A DNA stretch of 64,000 nt, from contig CP081102.1 in NCBI GenBank assembly GCA_025141835.1, positions 1,054,001 to 1,118,000 of the forward strand, read 5' to 3'. Every line of letters begins with the position of its first letter. The stretch's first letter is position 1. A model generated the notes under the pieces. The model was not told the origin of the DNA. It searched no databases and saw nothing but the letters and a program-made list of their open reading frames with translations. The DNA comes from Rhodobacteraceae bacterium M385. GTDB taxonomy: Bacteria > Pseudomonadota > Alphaproteobacteria > Rhodobacterales > Rhodobacteraceae. Shown piece after piece: positions 52,655-61,810 of this stretch. The translations under genes and the position numbers were made by a program.

Positions 52655-53719
52655 TTAGGCGGGGCCTGTGACGCGGTTGATGTGGGCCATTTTGCGACCC
52701 GGGCGGGTTTCGGTCTTACCGTAGAGGTGGACTTGCACACCCTTTTCGCCCGCGAGGGACGTGGCGCGGGAGATGTCATCGCCGATGAGGTTTTCCATGG
52801 TGACATTGGCGTGGCGGCTGCCATCGCCGAGGGGCCAGCCGGTGACGGCGCGGATGTGTTGTTCAAACTGGTCCACGGCGCAGCCCGCCTGGGTCCAGTG
52901 GCCTGAATTGTGCACGCGCGGCGCGATCTCATTCACGACAAGGCCTTGGGGGGTGACGAAGAGCTCGACGCCCATGACGCCGACGTAATCGAGCGCGTTG
53001 AGGATTTGCGAGGCGATGAGGACCGCGTCCATGCGCAGGCCGGGGGCGATGGCAGCGGGGACGGTGGTTGTATCGAGTATACCGTCTTTGTGGAGGTTTT
53101 CGCCGGGATCGAAGGCGGCGACGGAGCCATCCTGACCACGGGCCGCAATGACGCTGATTTCCTTGGAGAAATTAACGAATCCTTCAGCGATGGCGGGGGC
53201 GTCTTGCAGGGTGGCGAGGGCGCTTTCGGCCTCGGAGAGCTCCATGACGCGGGCCTGGCCTTTGCCATCGTAGCCGAAGCGGCGGGTTTTCAGGATCGCC
53301 GGGGTGCCGGTGGTTTCCAGAACCGTCAGGATATCGCCACTGACAGGCGCATAGGGGGCGGTTTTCAGGCCCAGATCACGCAGGAAGGCTTTCTCGATCA
53401 AGCGGTCCTGGCTGGTCTCCAGCGCCCGGCGATCGGGGAAGAGGGGCGTGGTGGCGGAGATCACGTCGAGCGCGTCAGCGGGGATGTTCTCAAACTCGAA
53501 GGTGATGACATCGCAGGCCTCGGCAAAGGTGCGCAGGGCGTCGAGATCATCATAGCTGGCTTGGGTCCAGGCGTGGGCCACATCGGCGGCGGGGGCGGCG
53601 CCGGGCTCGAATATATGGGCTTTGTAGCCGAGGTTCGCGGCGGCCATGGCCAGCATACGGCCCAATTGGCCACCGCCAAGGATGCCGATGGTGGCGCCTG
53701 TGGGAAGGGGATCAGTCAT
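52655..53719 (-). CDS. purK: 5-(carboxyamino)imidazole ribonucleotide synthase
   Basis: 354 residues. The ATP-grasp fold has the N-terminal GATIGILGGGQLGRMLA, the AILKTRRFGYDGKGQ ATP loop, and EIAPRVHNSGHWTQAGC in the C-terminal part. It carboxylates AIR with ATP and bicarbonate in purine synthesis and passes N5-CAIR to PurE. Its start overlaps the purE stop by 8 bases. Confidence 0.96.
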   Translation of the reverse strand: MTDPLPTGATIGILGGGQLGRMLAMAAANLGYKAHIFEPGAAPAADVAHAWTQASYDDLDALRTFAEACDVITFEFENIPADALDVISATTPLFPDRRALETSQDRLIEKAFLRDLGLKTAPYAPVSGDILTVLETTGTPAILKTRRFGYDGKGQARVMELSEAESALATLQDAPAIAEGFVNFSKEISVIAARGQDGSVAAFDPGENLHKDGILDTTTVPAAIAPGLRMDAVLIASQILNALDYVGVMGVELFVTPQGLVVNEIAPRVHNSGHWTQAGCAVDQFEQHIRAVTGWPLGDGSRHANVTMENLIGDDISRATSLAGEKGVQVHLYGKTETRPGRKMAHINRVTGPA

Positions 53720-54194
53720 CGCTTGGCACCTCGGGGATGGAGGCGCTTAGGTCGGCGCGCCATTGGTCAAGGCGGGCGGCAAGGTCCGCGTCTTCATTGG
53801 CAAGGATCGCGGCCGCCATCAGACCCGCGTTGGCCGCGCCCGCGGCACCGATGGCCATGGTCGCCACGGGGTAGCCCTTGGGCATCTGCAAGATGGAATA
53901 GAGGCTATCGACGCCGGAAAGCGCACGTGTCTGCACCGGAACTCCGATCACGGGCACACGGGTTTTCGACGCCACCATGCCGGGCAAATGCGCCGCCCCG
54001 CCTGCGCCTGCGATGATCGCCTTCAGGCCCGCGTCGACAGCGCCTTTGCCGAAATCCCACAGCCTGTCGGGCGTGCGGTGAGCCGAGACGATCTTTGCCT
54101 CAAAGGGCACGCCCAAGGCATCAAGAATATCGGCGGCTTCCCGCATTGTGGGCCAATCGGATTGAGACCCCATGATGATCGCGACCTGAACCAT
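53712..54194 (-). CDS. purE: N5-carboxyaminoimidazole ribonucleotide mutase
   Basis: 160 residues. The motifs IIMGSQSDWPTM, VSAHRTPDRL and IAGAGGAAHLPGM, with the conserved His in SAHRTP, define PurE class I. It converts N5-CAIR to CAIR. First gene of the purEK operon; translational coupling with purK through an 8-base overlap is likely. Confidence 0.97.
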   Translation of the reverse strand: MVQVAIIMGSQSDWPTMREAADILDALGVPFEAKIVSAHRTPDRLWDFGKGAVDAGLKAIIAGAGGAAHLPGMVASKTRVPVIGVPVQTRALSGVDSLYSILQMPKGYPVATMAIGAAGAANAGLMAAAILANEDADLAARLDQWRADLSASIPEVPSDD

Positions 54195-54251
54195 AATCTC
54201 TCCGCCTTTGGCCCTGAAGGAGCGCGCACTATACGGGTCGCGCGGAGGGGC

Positions 54252-54470
54252 TCAAGCGATGATATCGGGGGTGAGTTCATCTTCGACACGCGAAATGCGG
54301 TCTTTCAGCTTCAACTTCTGGGTTTTCAGCCGTTTCAGGGTTAATTGATCGGGGTTTACCGATTGCTGCAACGCGTCAATTGCATCGTCCAGATCGCGGT
54401 GTTCGCGGCGCAAAACGCGCAACTGCACGGCCAAGACGTCCTCGTGGTTCATCTCTGATGGCGCGTTCAT
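54252..54470 (-). CDS. YdcH-like DUF465 small protein
   Basis: 72 residues: a helical DUF465 domain (AVQLRVLRREHRDLDDAI and LKRLKTQKLKLKDRISRVEDEL). These small coiled-coil proteins are widespread and uncharacterised. It begins upstream of purE on the same strand with a 57-base gap. Its start faces the RpoH-type promoter of hsp20. Confidence 0.9.
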   Translation of the reverse strand: MNAPSEMNHEDVLAVQLRVLRREHRDLDDAIDALQQSVNPDQLTLKRLKTQKLKLKDRISRVEDELTPDIIA

Positions 54471-54536
54471 CGGCGGCTTTCCCTGATTCCGACCCCTAAC
54501 TTAGCGCCTATACCGGTGCGCTCCAAGCCTCTCGGG

Positions 54537-54566
54537 CTTGAAGGGCGCGCCTTTGGCCCCCATATT
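54537..54566 (+). promoter_or_regulatory. RpoH (sigma-32) promoter of hsp20
   Basis: CTTGAAG (54537-54543), 13 bases, CCCCATATTT (54557-54566). This is close to the textbook sigma-32 consensus CTTGAAA-N13-15-CCCCATNT. Predicted start about 54573. Confidence 0.85.
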
Positions 54567-54573
54567 TCCTGCA

Positions 54574-54632
54574 ACGGGGCTCTGCCGAATGCGGGGGGCC
54601 TGACCGTGCCGCAGATCGCTTGTCTTAAGGAT
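54574..54632 (+). promoter_or_regulatory. ROSE-type RNA thermometer in the hsp20 leader
   Basis: Hairpin I: ACGG (54574-54577) pairs with CCGT (54604-54607), with an inner GGCTCT/GGGGCC-type stem. Hairpin II (54615-54632): ATC-G-CTT pairs with AAGGAT around GTCTT. The UYGCU element (TCGCT, 54616-54620) lies opposite the Shine-Dalgarno AAGGA (54627-54631), with one unpaired G, as in ROSE elements. Confidence 0.75.
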
Positions 54633-54641
54633 GTGCCTGAA

Positions 54642-55094
54642 ATGACGAAACTGACCCTTGCGACCCACCCCTATCTGTTGGGGTTTGACCAGCTGGAACG
54701 GCTGGTGGAACGGACTGCCAAATCCGGGAATGAGGGCTATCCGCCCTATAATATCGAACAACGCGGCGAGAATGCTTACCGTATCACGCTGGCCGTTGCG
54801 GGCTTTGCCGAGGATGATCTTTCGATCACCGTAGAGGACCGCCAACTGGTGATCCGGGGCAAACAGGGCGAGGCCAGCGCCGAGCGGGTGTTCCTGCACC
54901 GGGGCATCGCCACGCGCCAGTTCCAGCGCTCGTTCGTACTGGCAGACGGCGTAGATGTGGCGGGCGCGGCGATGGAGAACGGGCTTCTCCACGTCGATTT
55001 GACCCGCGTCGTGCCCGACAGCGTCGTGCAAACCATCAAGATCCAGACCAAAGGCGGGGAAAGCCGCCCGTTTAACACCGGAGGCGATAGCTAA
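54642..55094 (+). CDS. Small heat-shock protein Hsp20 (IbpA-like)
   Basis: 150 residues from the ATG at 54642. The alpha-crystallin domain covers about 35-130: YNIEQRGENAYRITLAVAGF, LVIRGKQGE, the conserved VFLHRGIATRQFQRSFVLADG, and AAMENGLLHVDL. It binds unfolding proteins without ATP. Both an RpoH promoter and a thermometer hairpin that sequesters the Shine-Dalgarno are upstream, so heat induction at transcription and translation is predicted. The next gene overlaps by one base (TAATG). Confidence 0.95.
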   Translation: MTKLTLATHPYLLGFDQLERLVERTAKSGNEGYPPYNIEQRGENAYRITLAVAGFAEDDLSITVEDRQLVIRGKQGEASAERVFLHRGIATRQFQRSFVLADGVDVAGAAMENGLLHVDLTRVVPDSVVQTIKIQTKGGESRPFNTGGDS

Positions 55095-55312
55095 TGACTC
55101 AAGCAGATACACCGACGGAGCAAAAGATCGTCTACATCCGCAAAGTAGCGGTCGATGACCTGCCCGCAGAGGTGCAGGAGCAGGCCGAAGGCTTGAAGAC
55201 GCTCTATGCGATTGGCGGCGAGGATGGCGAACATCTGGCCCTTGTGCGCGACCGTGAGCTGGCCTTTGTGGTTGCCCGCCAAAACGACATGACGCCCCTG
55301 AGCGTTCACTAG
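55094..55312 (+). CDS. DUF1150 family protein
   Basis: 72 residues; the ATG overlaps the hsp20 stop. The core IVYIRKVAVDDLP and LYAIGGEDGEHLALVRDRELAFVVARQNDM match DUF1150, a small alphaproteobacterial family often found beside Hsp20 genes. Function unknown; the conserved coupling suggests a partner or regulator of Hsp20. It ends 61 bases before the convergent antiporter gene. Confidence 0.9.
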   Translation: MTQADTPTEQKIVYIRKVAVDDLPAEVQEQAEGLKTLYAIGGEDGEHLALVRDRELAFVVARQNDMTPLSVH

Positions 55313-55373
55313 AAAATACTTGTGCCGCGCCTGCTGTCTTCATGGCGGTGGGCGAGGTTCTGGGCCCAAACCC

Positions 55374-57323
55374 CTAGCCGCGCGTGTCTTTTTCAGAGGG
55401 GTCGATTTCGCTTCTTTCGCGGCCCTCGCGCACGGCATTGACGTCGGCGCGGACTTTGTCGGCCCATTCGTCACGCAAAGATTGTACGCGCGCGACGTAA
55501 GCGGGGTTCTCGTGCGGGGGGACGCCTACCTGATGCACCTCTGCCACCGCCAACATTGCGCGGCGGTCATGGTCGTTGAAGACATCCACCATCGCTTGGG
55601 CCACGTCCTGGTCCTGCCCCATGGCCTGAAAGGCGGATCGCCCCATGCGCAGGGTGCTGTCGTAGGTTTCGCGGATGATATCGCGGCAGCCGTGGGCCCA
55701 AAGATCGTAGACGTGATCACGGTCTCTGGCGCGGGCAATGATGTGCAGATCGGGGTAGGTGGCGTGGGCGTATTTCACGATCTGGTTGATGCTTTCGCGG
55801 TCATCAATGGCAACGATCAGGACCTTGGCCTCGGCCAACCCGGCGGCAGCCAAAAGGTCGGGGCGGGTTGCATCGCCAAAGTAGTTTTTTACCCCGAACT
55901 TGGCCATGATCTCGAGCGTGCGAGAATTATAGTCGATCACTGTCGCCTTGTGCCCCGCAGCCTGCAACATCCGGTCGATCAGGCCGCCCACGCGGCCCGC
56001 GCCGGCGATGATGATCTTCACATCCTCGGGCATGGTGTCGGCCTCCCTCGCTTCCGAGGCGGAGTAGCGCGGCGCAATGACCCGGTCGTAAAGGATGAAA
56101 AGGGCTGGGGTCAGCAACATCGACAGGGCGACGACCAGCAGCAACAGGTCCGACAGGTCTTCGGGCAGAACGTTGTTGGCGACGGTGAAGGACAGCAGCA
56201 CAAAACCGAACTCTCCGGCTTGGGCAAGGCTAAGCGCCATCAGCCATTTATCCGAGCCCTTGATGCGGAACACATAGGCCAGAACCATCAGGATCACCGC
56301 CTTCAAGGCCATCAACCCGAGGGTCATGGCCAAGACGACCCCAAGATTTTCGCCCAAAAGGGCAAAGTTCACGCCCGCGCCGACGGTCATGAAGAACAGG
56401 CCCAGAAGCAGGCCCCGGAACGGGTCGATGTCGGACTCCAACTCGTGGCGGTAAGCGGAATTGGCCAGAACGACGCCCGCAAGGAAGGTGCCAAGGGCAG
56501 GGGACAGGCCCACAAGCGACATCAGAAGGGCGATGCCGATGACCATCATCAGAGCGGTGGCGGTGAACAGCTCGCGCAGGTTGGCAACGGCGATGAAGCG
56601 AAACAGCGGCCCGGTCAGCAGAGAGCCCACAACCCCCACGAAACCCACCGCGCCAAGGGTCACAAGGGCGGTTTGCCAACCGTTCAGGCCGGACACGAGG
56701 CTCATGGCGCTGCCATGATCGCCGCCCGCGTGCTCCTCCGCGCCAAGCGCGTCCTCGCCGCTGTGCCCCGTGGTACTGTGGGCGGCATCAGCCCCCATGT
56801 CCGCCAGTTCCGGCATCGCTAAAAGCGGCAAAAGCGCCAACATCGGGATCACCGCGATATCTTGGGTCAACAGCACCGAGAAGCTGCCTTGCCCGCCGTC
56901 GGACTTCAGAAGCCCTTTCTCTCCAAGGGTTTGCAGCACGATCGCCGTGGACGACAGGGCGAAGACCAAGCCAATCGCGAGGCTGATCTGCCAAACCTGT
57001 CCCAGCGCCATCGCCACGCCCATCACCGCCAAAGTCGTCAGAACAACCTGCCCGCCGCCAAGCCCGATCAGGCGGGCGCGCATGTCCCATAGGGCCTTGG
57101 GTTGCAGCTCTAGCCCCACCAGAAACAGCATCATCACCACGCCGAATTCCGCGAAATGCTGGATCGAGATGACATCAACCCGCAAAAGGCTCAGCACCGG
57201 GGAAATCACGATCCCCGCGATCAGATAGCCAAGCACCGAGCCAAGGCCGAGGCGGCTGGCAATCGGCACGGAAATCACGCCCGCGATCAGAAAGATGAAG
57301 GAAAGGAGGAGGAAATCGGTCAT
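55374..57323 (-). CDS. CPA2-family cation:proton antiporter (KefB/KefC-like)
   Basis: 649 residues. Twelve or so membrane helices occupy about 1-400, including ALSSTAIVLQTLGEKG, LLTQDIAVIPMLALLP and FLAGVVLANSAYRHELESDI. A TrkA-N (RCK) domain follows from about 425, with the nucleotide-binding IIIAGAGRVGGLIDRML and FGDATRPDLLAAAG. It is likely a K+/H+ antiporter gated by nucleotide or glutathione adduct. The C-terminal tail is acidic (EIDPSEKDTRG). Confidence 0.93.
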   Translation of the reverse strand: MTDFLLLSFIFLIAGVISVPIASRLGLGSVLGYLIAGIVISPVLSLLRVDVISIQHFAEFGVVMMLFLVGLELQPKALWDMRARLIGLGGGQVVLTTLAVMGVAMALGQVWQISLAIGLVFALSSTAIVLQTLGEKGLLKSDGGQGSFSVLLTQDIAVIPMLALLPLLAMPELADMGADAAHSTTGHSGEDALGAEEHAGGDHGSAMSLVSGLNGWQTALVTLGAVGFVGVVGSLLTGPLFRFIAVANLRELFTATALMMVIGIALLMSLVGLSPALGTFLAGVVLANSAYRHELESDIDPFRGLLLGLFFMTVGAGVNFALLGENLGVVLAMTLGLMALKAVILMVLAYVFRIKGSDKWLMALSLAQAGEFGFVLLSFTVANNVLPEDLSDLLLLVVALSMLLTPALFILYDRVIAPRYSASEAREADTMPEDVKIIIAGAGRVGGLIDRMLQAAGHKATVIDYNSRTLEIMAKFGVKNYFGDATRPDLLAAAGLAEAKVLIVAIDDRESINQIVKYAHATYPDLHIIARARDRDHVYDLWAHGCRDIIRETYDSTLRMGRSAFQAMGQDQDVAQAMVDVFNDHDRRAMLAVAEVHQVGVPPHENPAYVARVQSLRDEWADKVRADVNAVREGRERSEIDPSEKDTRG

Positions 57324-57406
57324 GGCTGCGGTCCCGGTGCTGCGTGCCCATTAAGGGACGCGGTCACGAGTGGAAACGCAAGTGGCCTGTACCGGAGCTT
57401 ACCGCT

Positions 57407-58123
57407 TTAACAAACGGGGACGATAATTTGGTCCAACTCCACCCGGACCCCACGGGCACGCAACTGCGCCACGACCTGTGCTTGGGCGGGGCCGATTTCA
57501 GCCGAGTTGCGGCTCAGCGAGACCTCTCGCAGGTTCGGCAAAGCCAACAGCGGCGCTAGTTCTATCCCGTCAGAAGACCGCAACTCCACCGTCTGCAACC
57601 CGCGATGGGCGCCAAGGGTGGCGAGGTCCAGATCGAGGGCCGAGGTGATGACCAACAACCGTTGCAGGCCGGGCATTTCCGCCACGAATGACAGGTCTTG
57701 CAGGGTGGAGGTGCCGACTGCCAGCTCTCTCAGGTTGTCCAGTTGCGCAATCGGGGCCAGGTTATCTGTCCCAAGATACTGGGCGTGCAACAGTTCCAGG
57801 TTGGGGAAGGCTGACAAGCCGCTCAGGTCTGTCACCGGGCTGCTCCCCATGTGCAGTTCGCGCAGTTGCGTCATGAAGGCAATGTCCGAGAGGTCGGAAA
57901 AGGCTGAGTAGCTGACCATCAACGATGTCACCTGCGGCGTCGCGGCCAGATCCGAATAGTCGCGCAGGCCCGCCCCGTCGAGGTTCAGGGTTGTGCAGGC
58001 CGATGCGACGCATTCCTCCAGCCGTTCCTGCCCAACAGCCGTTGCGTCGTAGCTGGGTTGGCAGGCCGCCAACGCCAAGAGGCACAGAGCGGTTAGGGGG
58101 GCGGGGTGGAACGATCTGAACAT
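57407..58123 (-). CDS. Leucine-rich-repeat lipoprotein
   Basis: 238 residues from the ATG at 58123. Lipoprotein signal PAPLTALCLLALAACQPS (lipobox LAAC). The mature part has about seven LRRs of ~22 residues, for example LRELHMGSSPVTDLSGLSAF and LRELAVGTSTLQDLSFVAEM, of the internalin-like bacterial type. Presumably it is on the periplasmic face and mediates protein binding; partner unknown. The longer frame to 58249 is rejected. Confidence 0.82.
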   Translation of the reverse strand: MFRSFHPAPLTALCLLALAACQPSYDATAVGQERLEECVASACTTLNLDGAGLRDYSDLAATPQVTSLMVSYSAFSDLSDIAFMTQLRELHMGSSPVTDLSGLSAFPNLELLHAQYLGTDNLAPIAQLDNLRELAVGTSTLQDLSFVAEMPGLQRLLVITSALDLDLATLGAHRGLQTVELRSSDGIELAPLLALPNLREVSLSRNSAEIGPAQAQVVAQLRARGVRVELDQIIVPVC

Positions 58124-58187
58124 GGCGGCGCTTTCGGGAAAGGGACGAGGCTTTGGGTGAGCCTGCCCCCTTGGGACCGCTTGCCGC

Positions 58188-58329
58188 AATGGAGGAAAGC
58201 CTCCATTACATTTTCTGGGCGGCAGGTGTTTCGGCCCCCCGCCGAACATAAAGCCGAACCGCCTCTCCGAGGCTCCGCCCGTTCGCAGCTTAAAACGTCC
58301 ACTGGACGTTTCATCGGGCGAAGCCCGAT
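58188..58329. repeat. Cluster of five perfect hairpins
   Basis: AATGGAGG-AAAG-CCTCCATT (58188-58207), TTCGGC-CCCCC-GCCGAA (58230-58246), GCCTC-TCC-GAGGC (58261-58273), AAACGTCC-ACT-GGACGTTT (58293-58311) and ATCGGGC-GAA-GCCCGAT (58313-58329). They lie between nadE and the LRR lipoprotein gene, which read the same way. Confidence 0.85.
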
Positions 58330-58336
58330 CCGCTGC

Positions 58337-59995
58337 TTACCCCCCGTCACGCCATCTGTTCGCCACCGGATAACGCCGATCCAACCAGAACGCTTTCTGG
58401 GTCAGACGCGCCCCCGGAGCGGCCTGGAAGCGTTTGTATTCGCTCAGGTAAATCAACCGCTCGATCTTGCGGACCCACTCGGCGTCGTAGCCCGCAGCGA
58501 TCACTTCAGCGACGCTCAGATCCTTGTCGATCAGCATCTCCAGCATCACGTCCAGATCCGCATAGGGCGGCAGGCTGTCTTCGTCCTTCTGATCTTCCCT
58601 CAGTTCCGCCGTGGGCGGCTTGTCGATAACGCGGGGCGGGATGACTTCGCCCGCAGGGGCCAGCATCCAATCGCGATGCTCTCGGTTGCGCCAGCGGCAG
58701 GTCTCGAACACGCGGGTTTTGTAGAGGTCCTTGATCGGGTTATAGCCCCCCGCCATGTCGCCATAGATCGTGGCATAGCCCACCGCGACCTCGGATTTGT
58801 TGCCGGTTGTCAGCAGCATAGAGCCGAACTTGTTCGAAAGCGCCATCAGCATGACGCCCCGCAGGCGGCTTTGGATGTTTTCTTCGGTCACATCCTCTTC
58901 CCAGCCCTCAAACAGCGGCGCGAGGGATGCTGAAACCGCCTCACGCGCGGGCGTGATCGGGATCGTATCGAGCCGCACCCCCAAGCGTGCGGCCACATCG
59001 CGGGCATCATCAAGCGAGGTCTCAGAGGTGAAGCGCGACGGCAGCATGACGCAATGGACGTTCTCTGGGCCAATGGCATCGGCGGCGATACAGGCCACGA
59101 TCGCGGAATCGATGCCGCCCGACAGGCCCAAAACCACCGATTTGAAGCCGGTCTTGCGCAGGTAATCGCCCAACGCCATGACCATGACGCGGTAATCGGC
59201 CTCGTATTCTCCGGGCAGACGCGCTTTTTCGCCCTCCTCGGCGGCCCATCCCTCATCGCCTCGGATGAATGCGACCTGTTCGAGCACCTCTTCAAACTGC
59301 GGCATCTGCACCGCCAACTTGCCGCCTCGGTTCAATACGAACGATCCGCCGTCGAAAACCTGATCGTCCTGGCCGCCAAGCAGGTTCAGATAGACCATTG
59401 GCAGACCCGTTTCCACGACGCGGGACACGATGACGGACTGGCGCAGTTCCATCTTGTTGCGGTGATAAGGCGACCCGTTGGGCGAAATCAGGATCTCAGC
59501 CCCGGATTCTTCCAATGTCTCGCAGACATCCTCAAACCACGCGTCCTCGCAAATCGGGAAACCAATGCGCACGCCATTGATGCTGACCGGGCCTTGGGGG
59601 TCGGCGCTGTGGTAATAGCGGACCTCGTCGAAGACGGCGTAATTGGGCAGGTGGTGCTTCAGGATCGTGGCGACGACCTTGCCGCCATCGCAAATGTAGT
59701 ACGCGTTGTAAGGCTTGTCGCCGCCCCACATCGGGCCGCCGATGCCAAAGGCGGGCCCGTCGGCCAGCTCTGCCGCCAAACTGGCAATGATCCGCTGCAC
59801 GTCTTCGGCAAAAGCTTGCTTCATCACCAGATCAAGCAATTGATACCCGGTGATAAACATCTCTGGAAACGCAAGGAAATCACTGCCCTCGGCCTTGGCC
59901 GCTACGAAAGCCCTGCGAACAAGCTCGGCGTTGCCCTGAAGGTCGCCAAGGGTGGGGTTAAGCTGTGCCAAAGTCAGGCGAAAGGTGTCGGCCAT
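58337..59995 (-). CDS. nadE: Glutamine-dependent NAD+ synthetase
   Basis: 552 residues. The N-terminal nitrilase-like glutaminase has its triad visible: Glu45 (FPEMF), Lys113 (ILKHHLPNY) and Cys149 (FPICEDAWF). The C-terminal synthetase has the PP-loop SGGIDS (292-297), and MLLTTGNKSEVAVGYATIYGDMAGG later. It makes NAD+ from deamido-NAD+ using glutamine and ATP. Its start is 160 bases from that of the divergent MORN gene. Confidence 0.96.
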   Translation of the reverse strand: MADTFRLTLAQLNPTLGDLQGNAELVRRAFVAAKAEGSDFLAFPEMFITGYQLLDLVMKQAFAEDVQRIIASLAAELADGPAFGIGGPMWGGDKPYNAYYICDGGKVVATILKHHLPNYAVFDEVRYYHSADPQGPVSINGVRIGFPICEDAWFEDVCETLEESGAEILISPNGSPYHRNKMELRQSVIVSRVVETGLPMVYLNLLGGQDDQVFDGGSFVLNRGGKLAVQMPQFEEVLEQVAFIRGDEGWAAEEGEKARLPGEYEADYRVMVMALGDYLRKTGFKSVVLGLSGGIDSAIVACIAADAIGPENVHCVMLPSRFTSETSLDDARDVAARLGVRLDTIPITPAREAVSASLAPLFEGWEEDVTEENIQSRLRGVMLMALSNKFGSMLLTTGNKSEVAVGYATIYGDMAGGYNPIKDLYKTRVFETCRWRNREHRDWMLAPAGEVIPPRVIDKPPTAELREDQKDEDSLPPYADLDVMLEMLIDKDLSVAEVIAAGYDAEWVRKIERLIYLSEYKRFQAAPGARLTQKAFWLDRRYPVANRWRDGG

Positions 59996-60155
59996 GGTGC
60001 CTCCTCATCGGATGTTGCGCCTGTCATATCAGGTTGGCGCCTGCGTCCAAGCGCCAAGCGTTGCACGAACAAGGTTAAAGACGTTGCGCGAAACCCCATC
60101 GTCACCTAGCTTTGCGGCTGAAATGAACAACATCTCCGGTTGAGGGGGGCGAGCA

Positions 60156-61679
60156 ATGACGTCACGGATTTTGGGAAGCCCAGTAGTTTTGGCAGGTGTC
60201 GCCGCGATGATGATCGCAGGCAGCGCCATGGCGCAAGAAGCCGCGACGCCAGACGCCGCCGCCGGGGCCGAGACAACGACAGACATCCAGCAATACGACA
60301 ACGGCGGAATTTACGAGGGTGAATTCCGCAACGGGGTCCAGCACGGCACCGGGACGTATCGCCTGCCTAACGGCTATGAATACACCGGCACTTGGGTGGA
60401 TGGCGAAATCCGGGGCCAAGGCCGCGCCGTGTTCCCCGACCAGTCAATCTATGTCGGCGCTTTTGTCGCCGGGCGGCCCCAAGGCACCGGCACGATCACC
60501 TTTGCAGATGGCTCCACCTATGAGGGCGCTTGGGTCGAGGGCCGGATCGAGGGGCAGGGCACGGCCGTCTATTCCAACGGCGTGACCTATACCGGGGCCT
60601 TCCGTAACGCGCTTCACCACGGCGAGGGCGTGATGACCGGCCCCAACGGCTACCGCTACGAAGGCGATTGGGTCGATGGCGTCAAGCAGGGCAACGGCAC
60701 GATCACCTATCCCGATGGCGCGACCTACACGGGCCAATTCGCGGGCGGGGTCCGGTCGGGCACCGGGCGGTTGGAAATGGCCGATGGCGTGATCTACGAT
60801 GGCGCTTGGGCCGAGGGGCAGATCAACGGCGAAGGCACGCTGACGCAGCCCAACGGTGACGTCTATGTGGGCACGCTGGTGAATGGCCAACGCCAGGGCA
60901 CAGGCCGTGTGACTTATGAAAACGGCGATGTGTACCAAGGCGCTTTTGCCGCCGATCGCCGCCACGGCGCGGGCACCTTCACCGGGACTGATGGCTATGT
61001 CTACACCGGCAATTGGGTCGAGGGCCGCATTGAGGGTGAGGGCACCGTCACCTACCCCGATGGCTCGGTTTACACCGGGATGTTCCGCAATGACCTCGCC
61101 CATGGGCAAGGCACAATCACCTACCCCGATGGCGCGTCTTATGTCGGCGCTTGGGTCGATGGGGTGATCCAGGGGGCAGGCGTGGCGACCTATGCCAACG
61201 GGCTCGTCTACGATGGCCAATTCCTCAACGCCCGCCAGCACGGCCAAGGCACGATGAGCCACCCAGACGGCTACCGCTATCAGGGCCAGTGGGAGGACGG
61301 CTTGCGCCACGGGCAAGGCCGCGCCACCTATGCCGACGGCACCACCTACGAGGGCACATTCGCCGCCGGTCAACGGGCCGGGCAGGGCACATTAACTATG
61401 CCCGATGGCTTCACCTACACCGGCGCTTGGGCTGATGGAGAGATCAACGGCGCAGGCACCGCGACCTATTCCAACGGCGATGTCTATGTCGGTACATTCG
61501 TGAACGGCAGGCGGCAGGGCGACGGTACAATGACCTATGCCACAGGTGAAGTGCTTGAAGGCGCTTGGGAAAATGGCCTGCCCTCCGGCGGAGGTGAAGA
61601 CGCCCCCGCCCCCGCCGAAACGCCCGACACCGCCGAGGTGGAGCCGGGCGCGGATGATCCGACCGATACCGATAACTAG
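60156..61679 (+). CDS. Exported MORN-repeat protein (18-19 repeats)
   Basis: 507 residues. Signal peptide with cleavage after AMA (residue 26), then a MORN array from about 50 to 480: 18 complete 23-residue repeats of the form YxGxW/FxxGxxxGxGxxxxxDG and a partial 19th (VLEGAWENGLPSGGG). The tail is Pro/Ala/acidic (EDAPAPAETPDTAEVEPG). Repeats alternate W and F at the fifth position with one phase slip. Periplasmic or surface location is likely; MORN proteins often bind membranes or proteins. Function unknown. Confidence 0.9.
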   Translation: MTSRILGSPVVLAGVAAMMIAGSAMAQEAATPDAAAGAETTTDIQQYDNGGIYEGEFRNGVQHGTGTYRLPNGYEYTGTWVDGEIRGQGRAVFPDQSIYVGAFVAGRPQGTGTITFADGSTYEGAWVEGRIEGQGTAVYSNGVTYTGAFRNALHHGEGVMTGPNGYRYEGDWVDGVKQGNGTITYPDGATYTGQFAGGVRSGTGRLEMADGVIYDGAWAEGQINGEGTLTQPNGDVYVGTLVNGQRQGTGRVTYENGDVYQGAFAADRRHGAGTFTGTDGYVYTGNWVEGRIEGEGTVTYPDGSVYTGMFRNDLAHGQGTITYPDGASYVGAWVDGVIQGAGVATYANGLVYDGQFLNARQHGQGTMSHPDGYRYQGQWEDGLRHGQGRATYADGTTYEGTFAAGQRAGQGTLTMPDGFTYTGAWADGEINGAGTATYSNGDVYVGTFVNGRRQGDGTMTYATGEVLEGAWENGLPSGGGEDAPAPAETPDTAEVEPGADDPTDTDN

Positions 61680-61810
61680 GGGGTAGCGCCCCCGCTTGGG
61701 TCGCGCCGCCGACTGGCGTGTGTGGCACGGCGTCTTGTCTTCAGGAATCTTGGAACTTCGCACGGCCTCATTCGTTTCCTCTTTACCGCAACCGAAGAAG
61801 GAGACGTACA

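Noticed and set aside
60444..61373. 309-aa antisense frame in the MORN gene
   Set aside because: Its repeats simply mirror the 69-base MORN periodicity; no start signal or family.
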